Positions 34,308 to 43,838 of a DNA stretch of 64,000 bases are shown piece by piece (position 1 is the stretch's first letter; every line of letters begins with the position of its first letter). The notes below the pieces were generated by a model. The model was not told the DNA's origin. It worked only from the letters and a program-made list of their open reading frames with translations, and searched no databases. This DNA is from Macrothele yani (taxonomy: Eukaryota > Arthropoda > Arachnida > Araneae > Macrothelidae): positions 84,510,194 through 84,574,193 of the forward strand of contig CM077002.1 in the NCBI GenBank assembly GCA_039090855.1, read 5' to 3'. Both the position numbers and the translations under genes were made by a program.

Positions 34308-35562
34308 GTTGGTTGCTCGCAGGATGTCTAAACGATAGTCCAGTTCCACCCACGTACGCTGCAGAATGTCAGGTCAGGTGTAACAAGGTGGAAAGCTACA
34401 GTAATGCGTTCTTTAAGCTCAGTGATAGATGTAACCTTTTTCTTGAACACAACTTCCTTAATAAAGCCCCAAAGAAAAAAATGTCAGGAGAACGGGGTGG
34501 CCGTGGCGTCGGACCCCCACATTCAATCCAACGCCCTGAAAAGTGGTGGTCTAAAGATCTGCGTACTTCCAAAGACTAGTGAGGAGGTGCCGCATCTTGC
34601 TGGTAAATGATGTCTTGAATACCCTGGAATTGTGGAATTGCGAATTGTTCTAACATGTCCAGGTACGTTATGCAGTAACAGTTGGTTCAGCGAAGAAAAA
34701 GGGCCCTATCACTCTGTCTTCCATTACACCAGCCCAGACATTAACCTTCGTGCTGTCTCTCTCGATTTTCCGTGCCCCAGATTCGGCAGTTATGTTTATT
34801 CACTCTGCCAGAAACATGAAATGTCGATTCATCACAAAAACAGATCCGTTAAAGGGGTGTGGGGTCTTCGTCAATGCGATTAAGCATGTCTACCGCAAAT
34901 GCTTTGAGACGTAGTTGATCACTTGGTCGAAGTTTTTGTACTAACTGAACTTTATATTCATATAGGCATACGTTTATCCAGAACCTTGTGAACCGTTGCT
35001 CGTGGGATTTCGAATTCACGACTGGCAACGCGGACGGACTTCGTCGGGCTCCTTAGATATAAGACTTATTCACTCTGCCAGAAACATGGAATGTCGACTC
35101 ATCACAAAAACAGATCCGTTAAAGGGGTGTGGGATCTTCATCAATGCGATTAAGCATGTCTACCGCAAATGCTTTGAGACGTAGTTGATCACTTGGTCGA
35201 AGTTTTTGGACTAACTGAACTTTATGTTCATATAGGCATACGTTTATCCAGAACCTTGTGAACCGTTGCTCGTGGGATTTCGAATTCACGACTGGCAACG
35301 CGGACGGACTTCGTCGGGCTCCTTAGATATAAGACTTACGCACGTCTTCCACCTTTTCGTCGGAAATGAAAGGTCGCCCAGTGCTTTTGCCTTTCAAGGC
35401 ACTTCCTGTTGCTTTGAATTTATTTACCCATTGTTGGATGTTCCTTCGTGTCGGTGGCTGTCTCTTGTACTATTTTCTGAACTTACGCTGAACTGTTATT
35501 AGAGATTTTGACTCCGCAAACCAAAGCACACACGCTGCTTTCTCCACTGGCGAAGCCATGTC
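34308..35562 (-). pseudogene. DUF4817-type transposase with internal 270-bp duplication
   Basis: Starts MASPVEKAACVLWFAESKSL at 35562 and continues with NKFKATGSALKGKSTGRPFI. The middle has CDESTFHVSGRVNKHNCRIW and VNVWAGVMEDRVIGPFFFAE (near 34830-34690). It ends DILQRTWVELDYRLDILRAT followed by NGAHVQTY near 34308. Stops, a CTGAC duplication near 34368 and a 270-bp tandem duplication inactivate it. Confidence 0.85.
34798..35337. repeat. 270-bp tandem duplication within transposase
   Basis: Copy 1 (34798-35067) and copy 2 (35068-35337) differ at only a few bases, so the duplication is more recent than most damage in the element. The duplicated part spans the region between the DNA-binding and catalytic domains. 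Confidence 0.92.
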
Positions 35563-35738
35563 TGTTGCATTCCGTGTTTGACGAGATATTTTATTACATG
35601 AGACACCTGGCGCCATCTATCATATAACTTAACAAACTTTAAAACATACCACGTCTCTTGACGTTCAGAATAAGTTGTTTTCTATTGTATTTTTAATACC
35701 ATACTGAAGTTGTATACTTCATTTATAGACACCCTGTA

Positions 35739-36418
35739 TATCACCAATTTTCAGAATTTAATTGAATTTGTCACAGCGCTAAACTTACTATAAAAAAATT
35801 TTAGTTTAGTGTAATAAAAATAAAAATTGAAAAATGACTTGTGCCAAAGACTGCATAAAATAAATGTTCATTTAAATATGTCATATTTTACAGTTTATTT
35901 ATTTATTTATTTTTTATACTCTTTCTTACTTTTTTCACGCATTTCTTCAAGTTTACCATAATTCATTACTCTGGCTGGAGGTTAGTTCGATCTTAATAGT
36001 TTTATTTTTTACAGTTTTGCTCTTGCAATGTCTTAGCATTTAAACGATCTCGTCTTTTGCAGGATTCTGAAGCTCTTGCATCTAAAGGATTTGGATTATT
36101 TTAAATAACGTATTCGATTATGTCCTCAAACGTAAAAACGGGCTACCTTTGCCAAAAGAAACCCATTTGAATGGTTGATTTCAAATCAGTGACATCCAAA
36201 TAAACTAGTAGTATATCTTGTTTACCTCCCAGACCATACTTTTCAGTCCATCAAAATTGCAGGGCAGTTACAAACGAATGTAACATTTTTAAGCCACACA
36301 CACGCACAGCTAAGCTACAGCCATGAGACCCTCATTATTGTGTGTATTACACCCACAAGTTTCACTATGGGGCAGCTGTTTTGTGCGTAGGTGGCAGCAC
36401 ATTATTCGAACGAGCAAA
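35739..36418. other. unassigned AT-rich sequence
   Basis: Nothing recognised. Confidence 0.4.
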
Positions 36419-36673
36419 ATGGCTGACTTATTTTTTTTTTTTTTTTTTTTTTTTATTGGAGGTTTAACGACCACCATGAGCAACTCAATGGGCTATAAGC
36501 AGTCGCCCGTCCCTAATTTAGGGTCACTGGTTCCAGGGAAGGGAGAGAGCCAGTGCCGTAAGACAAACACAACATCCATGCCTGACCGGGATTCGAACCC
36601 GGACCCCTTACGGACGAATGATCAGAGGCTAGTGCCTTAGACCACTGCGCCACCGGGGCGGCATGGCTGACTT
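36419..36673 (-). mobile_element. tRNA-derived SINE copy 4
   Basis: Minus-strand SINE, body 36430-36662 with a poly-T (A-tail) at 36430-36454. Flanked by direct repeats ATGGCTGACTT (36419-36429, 36663-36673). Confidence 0.92.
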
Positions 36674-37301
36674 CAACGACGTGCTGAAACATTAGTCGAA
36701 CAAGCAAATGCGGCTTAATGAAACAAAGTCGGCCACTATAGTTTATCGCAGATTTCCCAATGTCTAGCAGGAACTACCCAAATACAAAAAACAAAAATCA
36801 TTTGCCAACAAATGACTTTTGTCAGTGACAAAACTCATTTGTCGTGAGAGGTTATTTGTTTTGTTGACAAGGGAATGGTACGAAATCACGTCCGATTAAA
36901 GAATACGATAAATTTTTCTTTACATCCAGCGGATGTCTACGTATTCTGCAAATCAAGAGCTTCAAGTTCCTCATTTCAGCGTGAAAAATTTTGATGGAGA
37001 CTTGCTTTTAAACCATACAATCTTGGAATTCTGCCGGCATTAAGTGAAAATGAAGAATTCAACCGATATCATCTGCGGTGTAGCATGTTTCAGCGAATGG
37101 AGTGGGAGTCGTATTCCGTGGCCTCCAATGCTACGGACTTACCACTTCTGGATTTTAAATTTGCTGGGTTTTATTGTGAATAATATCTGCCCAATATCGT
37201 TGCTGAGTTGAAAACCGGTTTCAGAACCACGTTTCGAATGGACGAGGCAATGCTGGAGAGTGACCGGCAGAAACTTGAAATTATTTTTGCTTGTTTCTTT
37301 G
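36674..37301. other. unassigned sequence
   Basis: A Tc1/mariner-like C-terminal trace may exist near 37100-37280, but it is too weak to call. Confidence 0.3.
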
Positions 37302-37490
37302 TATAACAACCACAATGAACAACTGTTAGGAATACAAACAGTAGCCCATTAATAGTTTTGGGCCACAGTTACCAGAGAAATGGCAGTGCCAGAGTCACAT
37401 CAGACAAACACACCACCCATGTTTCATCTGGGAGTCGAATCCCCGTTCATCTCAGACGAGTGGTCAGAAGCTAGCATGCACCATGGCAGC
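37302..37490 (-). repeat. old degraded tRNA-SINE
   Basis: Traces of the SINE body in reverse orientation (ACCACAATGAACAACT, AGACAAACACACCACCCATG, GACGAGTGGTCAGAAGCTAG) with heavy divergence. Confidence 0.5.
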
Positions 37491-38246
37491 TGGCAAGAAC
37501 TTTATTATAGCTGGTATATATGCCATGCTACCCAAGGATCGCGCACTTTGAACTTGTTTTAAAAGTAATAAACATTATCAAATAGAAAGTTTAACATGAG
37601 ATGCGAATTTTTAAAGTTAACAAAATTTGGATGTAACCTTTACTGACTAATTCCATCTTAAATTTTATTTTATTCGTAGTTGTTTCGAAATAAATGATTT
37701 TTTTCTTTTACATTTTCCTACCTACCATACTGACTTCCGGTAACTGAAATGACATACAATACCATAGAATGAAATAATTTTTAAGCTACCATATGAAGTT
37801 CCGAACATGATAGCATGAACTTCCAATGCCTTCAAATTTAAAACAAGTTTTACTCACAGCCTTAAATTACTTGTTATTAAAATAAATAATTATTCTACCT
37901 TTCCCGCTTGTGCGATCATGATGTCTATGCGTGAAAAATTTGGAATTTTAGACATTATTTGGGGTTTTGGTTTTCTTTCACAGATTAAAGCCATATCTGT
38001 TTTAAGGTCTTTTAAGATCTCTCTGAGTTTCGTTTTACATTGGTATTAATTCGCATCCTATATAATAATCACTTTATTTTTCTTTCCATAAACCAATGCT
38101 TGAAGCTTACTGAAAGAATGTAAATTTTTAGAGTGTGACCGTACGTGTCTGGCTATAGGTTTAGAGTTGCATAAACTTTGGTTGGCTTCAGCTTGAAAGG
38201 GACTTTAGTTGTTATCAGTAGCTTTTCTGGAATTACACTCTGAATT
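37491..38246. other. unassigned AT-rich sequence
   Basis: Nothing recognised. Confidence 0.4.
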
Positions 38247-38399
38247 TTGTGTGTGTTTTGTGTGTATTTATAGGGAGACTTTTTTGTGTGTGTATTTATT
38301 GGGAGACTTTTGCGTGTGTTTTGTGTGTATTTATTGGGAGACTTTTGCGTGTGTTTTGTGTGTATTTATATCTGATTTTGTGTGTGCTTTATAGGGAGG
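38247..38399. repeat. ~35-bp tandem repeat, about 4 copies
   Basis: Unit GTGTGTTTTGTGTGTATTTA plus TTGGGAGACTTTTGC, with imperfect first and last copies. Confidence 0.75.
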
Positions 38400-38423
38400 A
38401 GAGGTTATACCTTAAGCAAAGCT

Positions 38424-38588
38424 AAGGGCTATAAACATTCGCTCATTTTTATTTGGGGACATTGCTTCCAGGGAAAAGAAAAAGCTATTGCCGTACGAAA
38501 AACATACCACACATGCCTTGTTCCGGACTCGAAACCTTGCCCACTCGGACGGATTATCAGAAACCTGCGCTTAAATCATTGATCTGTG
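38424..38588 (-). repeat. old degraded tRNA-SINE
   Basis: Reverse-orientation SINE traces: GGGCTATAAACATTCGC, TTGCTTCCAGGGAAAAG, CGGACGGATTATCAGAAACC. Confidence 0.5.
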
Positions 38589-38744
38589 TGCTTACACAAC
38601 GTATCAAATTTTCATAACTGACTGTAGCTTGATATTTTCTCTCTCTTGTTGGTACATTATGTTTTTTAGATATTTTAGGCAATTCAGCCAAAAACTAAAA
38701 CAAACATACTTATTGGGGAAAGTTCCGGAAAAGTGCAAAGAAGG

Positions 38745-39245
38745 AAAGAACTACTGCACGTAGTGTTACTAGATCTGGACAAAGCATATGATAGAGTTCC
38801 ACGTAGAAAACATGGAAATGACTGGCGAAGACTCTGGAGCCAGAGAAATATGTACAAATGGTTACAGAAATATTCAGATTCCCGTGCGAGTCAAAAATAG
38901 CGTAAGACAGACACAGAAAACGTATATGAAAGTCAGATTGTACCAAAGATCGATACTTAGTCCATCTTATTTGGCGTTTTTTCGGACGTAGTAACAGTGG
39001 AATGAAGGAAGCACCCACCACTGGCCATGTTGTTTGTAGATGTTGTAGCGCTCTGTGTTCGGTAAGAAGTAAAGGAGTAGACTGTGTCAAAGAAGGGCCA
39101 AGAAGTATTATATTAGTATAGACATGTTTCGTGAAGGGAAGTCGAGTTATGATTAGGCTACTGGGAATGAGTGAATGTTTATGTAATAGTATCAAGGGGA
39201 AGAACTTGAAGAGTGAGGTTAAGCAACACTTGAGTTTGGAAGAAA
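38745..39245 (+). pseudogene. non-LTR reverse-transcriptase fragment
   Basis: The translation LLHVVLLDLDKAYDRVPRRK near 38750-38810 is the RT motif around the first catalytic aspartate. A later damaged box MLFVDVVALC (near 39030) corresponds to FADD. It belongs to a LINE lineage different from the RTE-like copies here, because the motif wording differs. Both ends are missing. Confidence 0.7.
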
Positions 39246-39752
39246 AAGTCAGAAACTCCTAGCTGCGGAGCTAATCATGCTGCTAGGGAAGATGTGGTAC
39301 TGACCATCTCAATTATTTGAACACATATGCAAGGGAAATTTTCAAAAAAAAATTTTAGTAACTCAAATGCACGATTATGTAAGTTGAGTGAAGGTGAACT
39401 GCCATGGCCATTTTCTTGTTCGCAAATCATTAGAAAACATGAACTCAGAATGTTGCATTAGATTTGTCTGCTTTGAGAAACGCTTTTGAAACTCAATTTC
39501 TCACGAATATCATAGACTTGATCACCTGACATTTCTTCAGGACATCGTTTCCGTTCCGTATTGTTACGCATTTAGCGCAATATTTCAAAGCTTAAAAAAA
39601 CTGTTGTGATGTCTGATCATTTTCAAACGGAATGAACACTGAAGTTCATCAGTGTGATGTAGTATTAAAAATCAAGCACTTTAGCATTTTGTATGATCAT
39701 TTGTGACCCCTCTTGTTCGCAAGTCTCCTTTCTTTCTTTCTTTTCCTTTTTC
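39246..39752. other. unassigned sequence
   Basis: Possible LINE 3' remainder at the start; nothing else recognised. Confidence 0.3.
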
Positions 39753-39955
39753 AGAGGGTTTAACGAACACCATGAGCAACTCGATGAGCTATAAGCAGCT
39801 TCCAGTCCTCAGTTTAGGGCCACTGGTTCCACGGAAGGCAGAGAGCCAGTACCATAAGACAAAGACAAAATCCATGCCTTACCGGGATACGAACCCGGGC
39901 CTATCTCGGACGAATGGTCCGAAGCCAGCGTTTTGACCACTGTGCCTCCGGGATG
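39753..39955 (-). repeat. diverged tRNA-SINE
   Basis: Reverse-orientation copy retaining the body (AGGGTTTAACGAACACCATG, GAGAGCCAGTACCATAAGAC) and head (GGATACGAACCCGGGCC), with many substitutions. No clear target duplication. Confidence 0.75.
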
Positions 39956-40255
39956 GGTAAAGCTCCTTTGCGATCCTAGCTTTCGAACTTCATCACTGCA
40001 GCCTTATACATCTTCTGAGTTCAAGATATGTTTCTACACAGAGGAACAATTTGCGCCTACTTCTAGGATTTCAGTTGTAAACTATTGCAACGAGAGTGGT
40101 GATGACAGGGTCAAGTTAAAGGTCCATCTGTCAGTGCGATGCTGACTTTCCCTGCCACCTTGATAGACAGCATTGATTTGTGCAATTCGGGCTTTCTCTC
40201 TCTATCTTGTTGGTATTTTAATTTATGCTATGGGTGGCTCCTTCTAAACCAACGT

Positions 40256-40484
40256 CGACCTAGTGGCCCAGTGGTCTAAGTGCTGGCTTCTGATCATTCG
40301 TCCGAGGTGGGTACGAGTTTTAATTTCGGTGAGGAATGGATTTTGTGTTTGTTCTACGGCACTGGCTCTCTCTCTCTCTCTTCCCTGGAACCAGTGGCCC
40401 TAAAGTGGAGACGGGCGAGGGCTTATAACCCATCGAGTCATCACGGTGGTCGTTAACCCCCCCCCCCCCCCCACACACACACAC
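40256..40484 (+). repeat. diverged tRNA-SINE with poly-C/(CA)n end
   Basis: Plus-strand SINE with head GTGGCCCAGTGGTCTAAG, body CTTCCCTGGAACCAGTGGCC and tail CACGGTGGTCGTTAA, followed by a C-run and (CA)n where the A-tail would be. It abuts the C-terminal end of a Tc1 relic. Confidence 0.75.
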
Positions 40485-40494
40485 AAAAGCAAGA

Positions 40495-41408
40495 CTCCTG
40501 ACATGCCATTCCATAGCGTTCCATACGTGCCCTGTGGGATTGATATTGAGGAAGTTCGGAAGACAATTGATATGATGGAAGTCTGATGAACTGTGTTTCT
40601 GAAACCATCCCTGCACAACATTGGACCTGTGGCTCGACTCATTCTCATCTTGGAAAGCACCGTCTCCATTCTGGAAAATATGCAACATTGCTGGATCTAC
40701 AGAGTCAGCAAACAATTTATGATAGTGTGCACCAGTCAAACGTTGTTCCACATGCACTTGGTGTCCAAGTTCCTACCAGGTAAACATATTCCACGCCATA
40801 CAACCACCTCAACCGGCTTGCACTGTGGAGACCATGCAGGATGGATCGAATGCCTCATGTTTGCGCCAAATGCGCACACGACCTCCAAGGAGTGGAGTAA
40901 AAAACGCGACTCGTTAGACCAGCACATCTTTTTCCAGTCATTGACGTCCAACTTGCGTGATCTTTGCACCAGGTGAGTTGATTTTGCGCCGATAAACGGC
41001 GATTGAAAGAGGATGTCGTCGGGTCGTCTGCTGGTTTAGTCCATGCGTGTGACTCATAGTCATGACAGTTACTGTTCCGGGTTGACCTCTGTTGTATTGG
41101 GTAGTCAATTGTTGAACAGTGCTGTACTGGTTCGCTTGTACTAGTCGTCGGATAATCCCTCGCTCACATCTTACATCAACCTTTCTCTGTCCTGTGCAGT
41201 TTTATCTCCGCGTCGTTGTTTGACCATTTTTACGCCAGTTCTGATACATATTAACTACGGCAGCTTGCGAACAAATGACAAGTTGGGCCGTTTGGGAAAT
41301 CGAGACACCCGCTGTCCGAGCTCCCACAATCTCTCCTTTCTCAAAGTCAGATAAATTCTTCCGTTTAGCCATCATGCTCTGTATTTTACTTCCTACTGCT
41401 CCACTCAT
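40495..41408 (-). pseudogene. Tc1-like transposase relic
   Basis: On the minus strand: AKRKNLSDFEKGEIVGARTA and VSISQTAQLVICSQAAVVNM (41370-41230), middle GIIRRLVQANQYSTVQQLTT near 41120. The catalytic region is DWKKMCWSNESRFLLHSLEV (D1 block, D replaced by N) near 40910. QRLTGAHYHKLFADSV, GDGAFQDENESSH and GHVWNAMEWHVRSL follow near 40740-40500. Stops and catalytic substitutions show it is inactive. Confidence 0.78.
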
Positions 41409-41468
41409 TCTTTATATATACTGTATATATAGTCAGTCGACAAATCGTTCCCTCAATACACACACATT

Positions 41469-41477
<9 letters not shown>

Positions 41478-41502
<25 letters not shown>
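41478..41502. repeat. (TA)n microsatellite
   Basis: About 12 TA units directly precede the truncated RTE fragment and may have been its insertion target. Confidence 0.8.
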
Positions 41503-41503
<1 letters not shown>

Positions 41504-41504
<1 letters not shown>

Positions 41505-41933
41505 GTATGGTGCAGAGACGTGGACCTTAACTAAAAGAGACATACAAAGGCTGCAGACAACTCAAAGAAGCATGGAGAGGTGCATGCTTGGTGTAACCAG
41601 GAGAGATAAGAAGAGGAACTCGTGGATCCGAAAAATGACAAGAGTGGAAGACATCATGATCAGAGTTAAATCCCTGAAATGGCAATGGGCTGGACATACT
41701 GCCAGAAGGACAGATCATCGATGGACAACAGAAATTTTAGATTGGATTCCAAGGGACAGGAAAAGACCCAGAAGAAGACCACATGGGAGATGGGTGGATG
41801 AAATTCGAAAGTATGCAGGGGTGACATGGAGGAGACTGGCACAAGACAGACCGTTGTGGAGGAAACTTGGGGAGACCTTCGTCCAGCAGTGGATTGATAA
41901 TGGTTGACAATGATGATGATGATGATATTTATA
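41504..41933 (+). mobile_element. RTE-like LINE 3' fragment
   Basis: 5'-truncated copy encoding only the C-terminal ~140 residues (YGAETWTLTKRDIQRLQTTQ to LGETFVQQWIDNG, stop), ending in an (ATG)n tail. Its frame is intact. It is nearly identical to the matching parts of the copies at 4.2-4.5 kb and 44.3-44.7 kb. Confidence 0.9.
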
Positions 41934-43218
41934 TATATTTTTTTATGTGTGTTGTATTTTCAAACAGCCGAATCTTTGCACTTGCATTTTCATAGATGTT
42001 ATTAATGATATTAATGTACGCATCTTCAATACCGCAGGATTTCAGGGCCATTGTAACTGCTAATGGTTTCACCGAATCAAAGGCCTTTCCATAATCGATA
42101 AAAGCCATGCACAATGGAAGTTCATATTCCCTCGCTCTTTCAATTAGTTCTCCCAGTAGGTGGATATGATCTATTGTGCTGTAGACACTCCTGAATCCAG
42201 CTTGTTCTCTCGGTTGAGCCATGTCCAGTGTCACCTTTAAGCGGTGTGAAAGAACTTTAGTGAAGATTTTATAAACCACTGATAGAAGGCTGACAGGTCT
42301 GTAGTTCCTGAGATCCTCAATGTCACCTTTTTTATGTAGCAAGATCATTGTAGCGTTGTTCCAATCCTCAAGAATCTTCCCTTCATTAAGGCATCGGGTG
42401 AAAATTTGGGCGAGTACTGTTTCGATTTCTCCACTTGCTTCTTGTATGATGTCTACAGTAATTCCATCTTCTCCTGGAGCTTTCCCCCGCTTCATGTTCT
42501 TGATTGCATATGCAACTTCTGCTGGGAGGACTGGAAGAACTCTGGTACTGGTACCTTTCATGATGTCTAGAGTACATGTATCATCCCTTTCATATAATTT
42601 GGAGTAGAAATCTTTCACTCTTGTCAAAATTTCGCCTCTATTTCTTGTTACAGAACCATCTTTTCTCAGTGCCATAATCTGTTTTCTTCCCTTACTGAGA
42701 TGTCCCTTTGCTATCTTTAGGCTTTGGTTGTTTTCAATTGCTTTCCTCACTAGTTCACAGTTGAATTTTCTTACATCTTCAGTGATACTTTTTCTTACTG
42801 TCTTGCATAGCTCTACTTTTTCTTACTGTCTTGCATAGCACTTTGGAAGTCACATCTTCTTTAGCTGTCCTTATCTCTCTTCTTTTTTGCATCAACATTT
42901 TGGTTTTTCCTGATAATTTGTTCACATGCAACTTGTTCTTAGACCCAGCTAATTTTGTTGCTGTTTCCATAAGAACTTTGGTTACTTTTCTGTTAACTTC
43001 AGAAATATCCACTTCTTCTGATGTTAGGCCTTCTAAAGCAGAGAATCTGTTCTTCAGTTTCAACTTAAAGGTTTTATGGTGTTTTTTAAGGTTGGTTATG
43101 TCAATACATTTTGTTTGTCTTATGAGCTTGCTACGTTCGAGTTTAGTGTTAAGGTGCATCTTACATCTCACCAATCTATGGTCACTACCTGTGTTGAACT
43201 TGTTTAGCACACTGCAGT

Positions 43219-43397
43219 TGTAACGTACCAGGAGATGTGACGTTCCTGCCAGAAGGACGCACACGACATAAAGGCAGATAGGAATCAGAATAAAATGTCC
43301 GCGTAGCTCAACTGGTAGAGTGACTTATTCCGGAATGAGGGGATCCGGGTTCGAATCCTGGCGCGGATAAAAATGACGCAGAAATTTACTTCGTTAT
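43219..43397 (+). repeat. 5' LTR of TRIM copy B
   Basis: Contains an upstream segment of 78 bp with GAATCAGAATAAAATG (possible TATA-like or AATAAA signal), then the tRNA-like module at positions 79-150, then 29 bp to the end. Confidence 0.9.
43297..43368 (+). tRNA. tRNA-like module in 5' LTR of TRIM copy B
   Basis: 72 nt. Acceptor GTCCGCG pairs with CGCGGAT (one G-U). D arm GCTC/GAGT, A box TAGCTCAACTGG. Anticodon arm CTTAT/ATGAG with loop TCCGGA. T arm CCGGG-TTCGAAT-CCTGG, B box GGTTCGAATCC. All arms close, so the fold has been kept. It is probably a Pol III promoter module and not a decoding tRNA. Confidence 0.85.
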
Positions 43398-43399
43398 AA

Positions 43400-43418
43400 T
43401 GGCGCCCGAACTATCCGG
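43400..43418 (+). promoter_or_regulatory. primer binding site (tRNA-Lys type)
   Basis: TGGCGCCCGAAC starts two bases after the 5' LTR and is complementary to the 3' end of animal tRNA-Lys(UUU), as I remember it. The next bases TATCCGG do not continue that match but are complementary to the 5' side of the same tRNA (CCGGATA). Confidence 0.8.
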
Positions 43419-43436
43419 ATGCCCCGAGCGTTCAAA

Positions 43437-43475
43437 ATCTCGCAATGGTGTGATGTTCTTTCCACACCGCGAGAT
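43437..43475 (+). other. conserved internal hairpin of the TRIM
   Basis: ATCTCGC-AAT-GGTGTG pairs with CACACC-GCGAGAT. Copy A (15514-15552) keeps the stem while bulge and loop bases differ. Position downstream of the primer binding site would suit a packaging or dimer signal; this is inference. Confidence 0.65.
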
Positions 43476-43531
43476 AGGAAAAATAAGAGAATCCCATCTC
43501 CAGCACTTCGGAAAAAAAAAAAAAAAAAAAT

Positions 43532-43544
43532 AAGGGGGAGATGA
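43532..43544 (+). promoter_or_regulatory. polypurine tract
   Basis: AAGGGGGAGATGA immediately precedes the 3' LTR and follows a 19-base A run. It is in the position used to prime plus-strand DNA in LTR retrotransposons. Confidence 0.75.
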
Positions 43545-43723
43545 TGTAACGTACCAGGAGATGTGACGTACCTGCCAGAAGGACGCACACGACATAAAGG
43601 CAGATAGGAATCAGAATAAAATGTCCGCGTAGCTCAACTGGTAGAGTGAATTATTCCGGAATGAGGGGATCCGGGTTCGAATCCTGGCGCGGATAAAAAT
43701 GACGGAGAAATTTACTTCGTTAT
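43545..43723 (+). repeat. 3' LTR of TRIM copy B
   Basis: Same length and nearly the same sequence as the 5' LTR, offset 326 bp. It includes the second tRNA-like module at 43623-43694. Confidence 0.9.
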
Positions 43724-43838
43724 ACAGTCTTCTATGACGAATTTTTTGTTACACATAATAAAATCAATTTCATTTGTCGTCCGATTTGGATATCTCCATG
43801 TCCATTTCCTGTGTGGCTTTTTCTTGAAAAAGGAGTTC

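Larger units (their letters stand above)
34150..35736 (-). mobile_element. DUF4817-type Tc1/mariner/IS630 element
   Basis: 1587 bp bounded by TA. The ends CAGGGTGTCCGTAAATGAAG and, inverted, CAGGGTGTCTATAAATGAAG are both followed by TATACAACTTCAGTATG, giving a ~37-bp inverted repeat with two mismatches. The transposase reads on the minus strand. This is a different subfamily from the relic at 0.7-1.9 kb. Confidence 0.92.
43214..43728 (+). mobile_element. TRIM-like miniature LTR retrotransposon, copy B
   Basis: 505-bp element, 43219-43723. Both LTRs are exactly 179 bp (43219-43397 and 43545-43723), start TGTAACGTACC, end CTTCGTTAT and differ at only a few positions, so the insertion is young. 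The 147-bp interior is non-coding. Flanks GCAGT (43214-43218) and ACAGT (43724-43728) match at 4 of 5; the uninterrupted LINE copy at 2.4 kb reads GCAGT at this site. It has a primer binding site, purine tract and internal hairpin, and a tRNA-like module in each LTR. Confidence 0.92.
41940..43838 (-). pseudogene. RTE endonuclease C-terminus/RT N-terminal part (inverted)
   Basis: The minus strand reads YPNRTTNEIDFIMCNKKFVI (endonuclease end), is interrupted by the TRIM, then GSDHRLVRCKMHLNTKLERS, a small local duplication (CTTGCATAGC and TTTTTCTTACTG, 42790-42840) and the RT fingers/palm: KAPGEDGI, NYRPVSLLSVVYKIF, AFIDYGKAFDSV. It ends at FENTTHIK. Compared with the 2.3-kb copy there are scattered substitutions and at least one frameshift. 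Confidence 0.88.

Noticed and set aside
43214..43728. Simple SINE dimer or tandem duplication of a tRNA-SINE
   Set aside because: Exact LTR lengths, primer binding site two bases inside, purine tract, and one short target duplication around the whole unit fit an LTR element better; there is no terminal A-tail.
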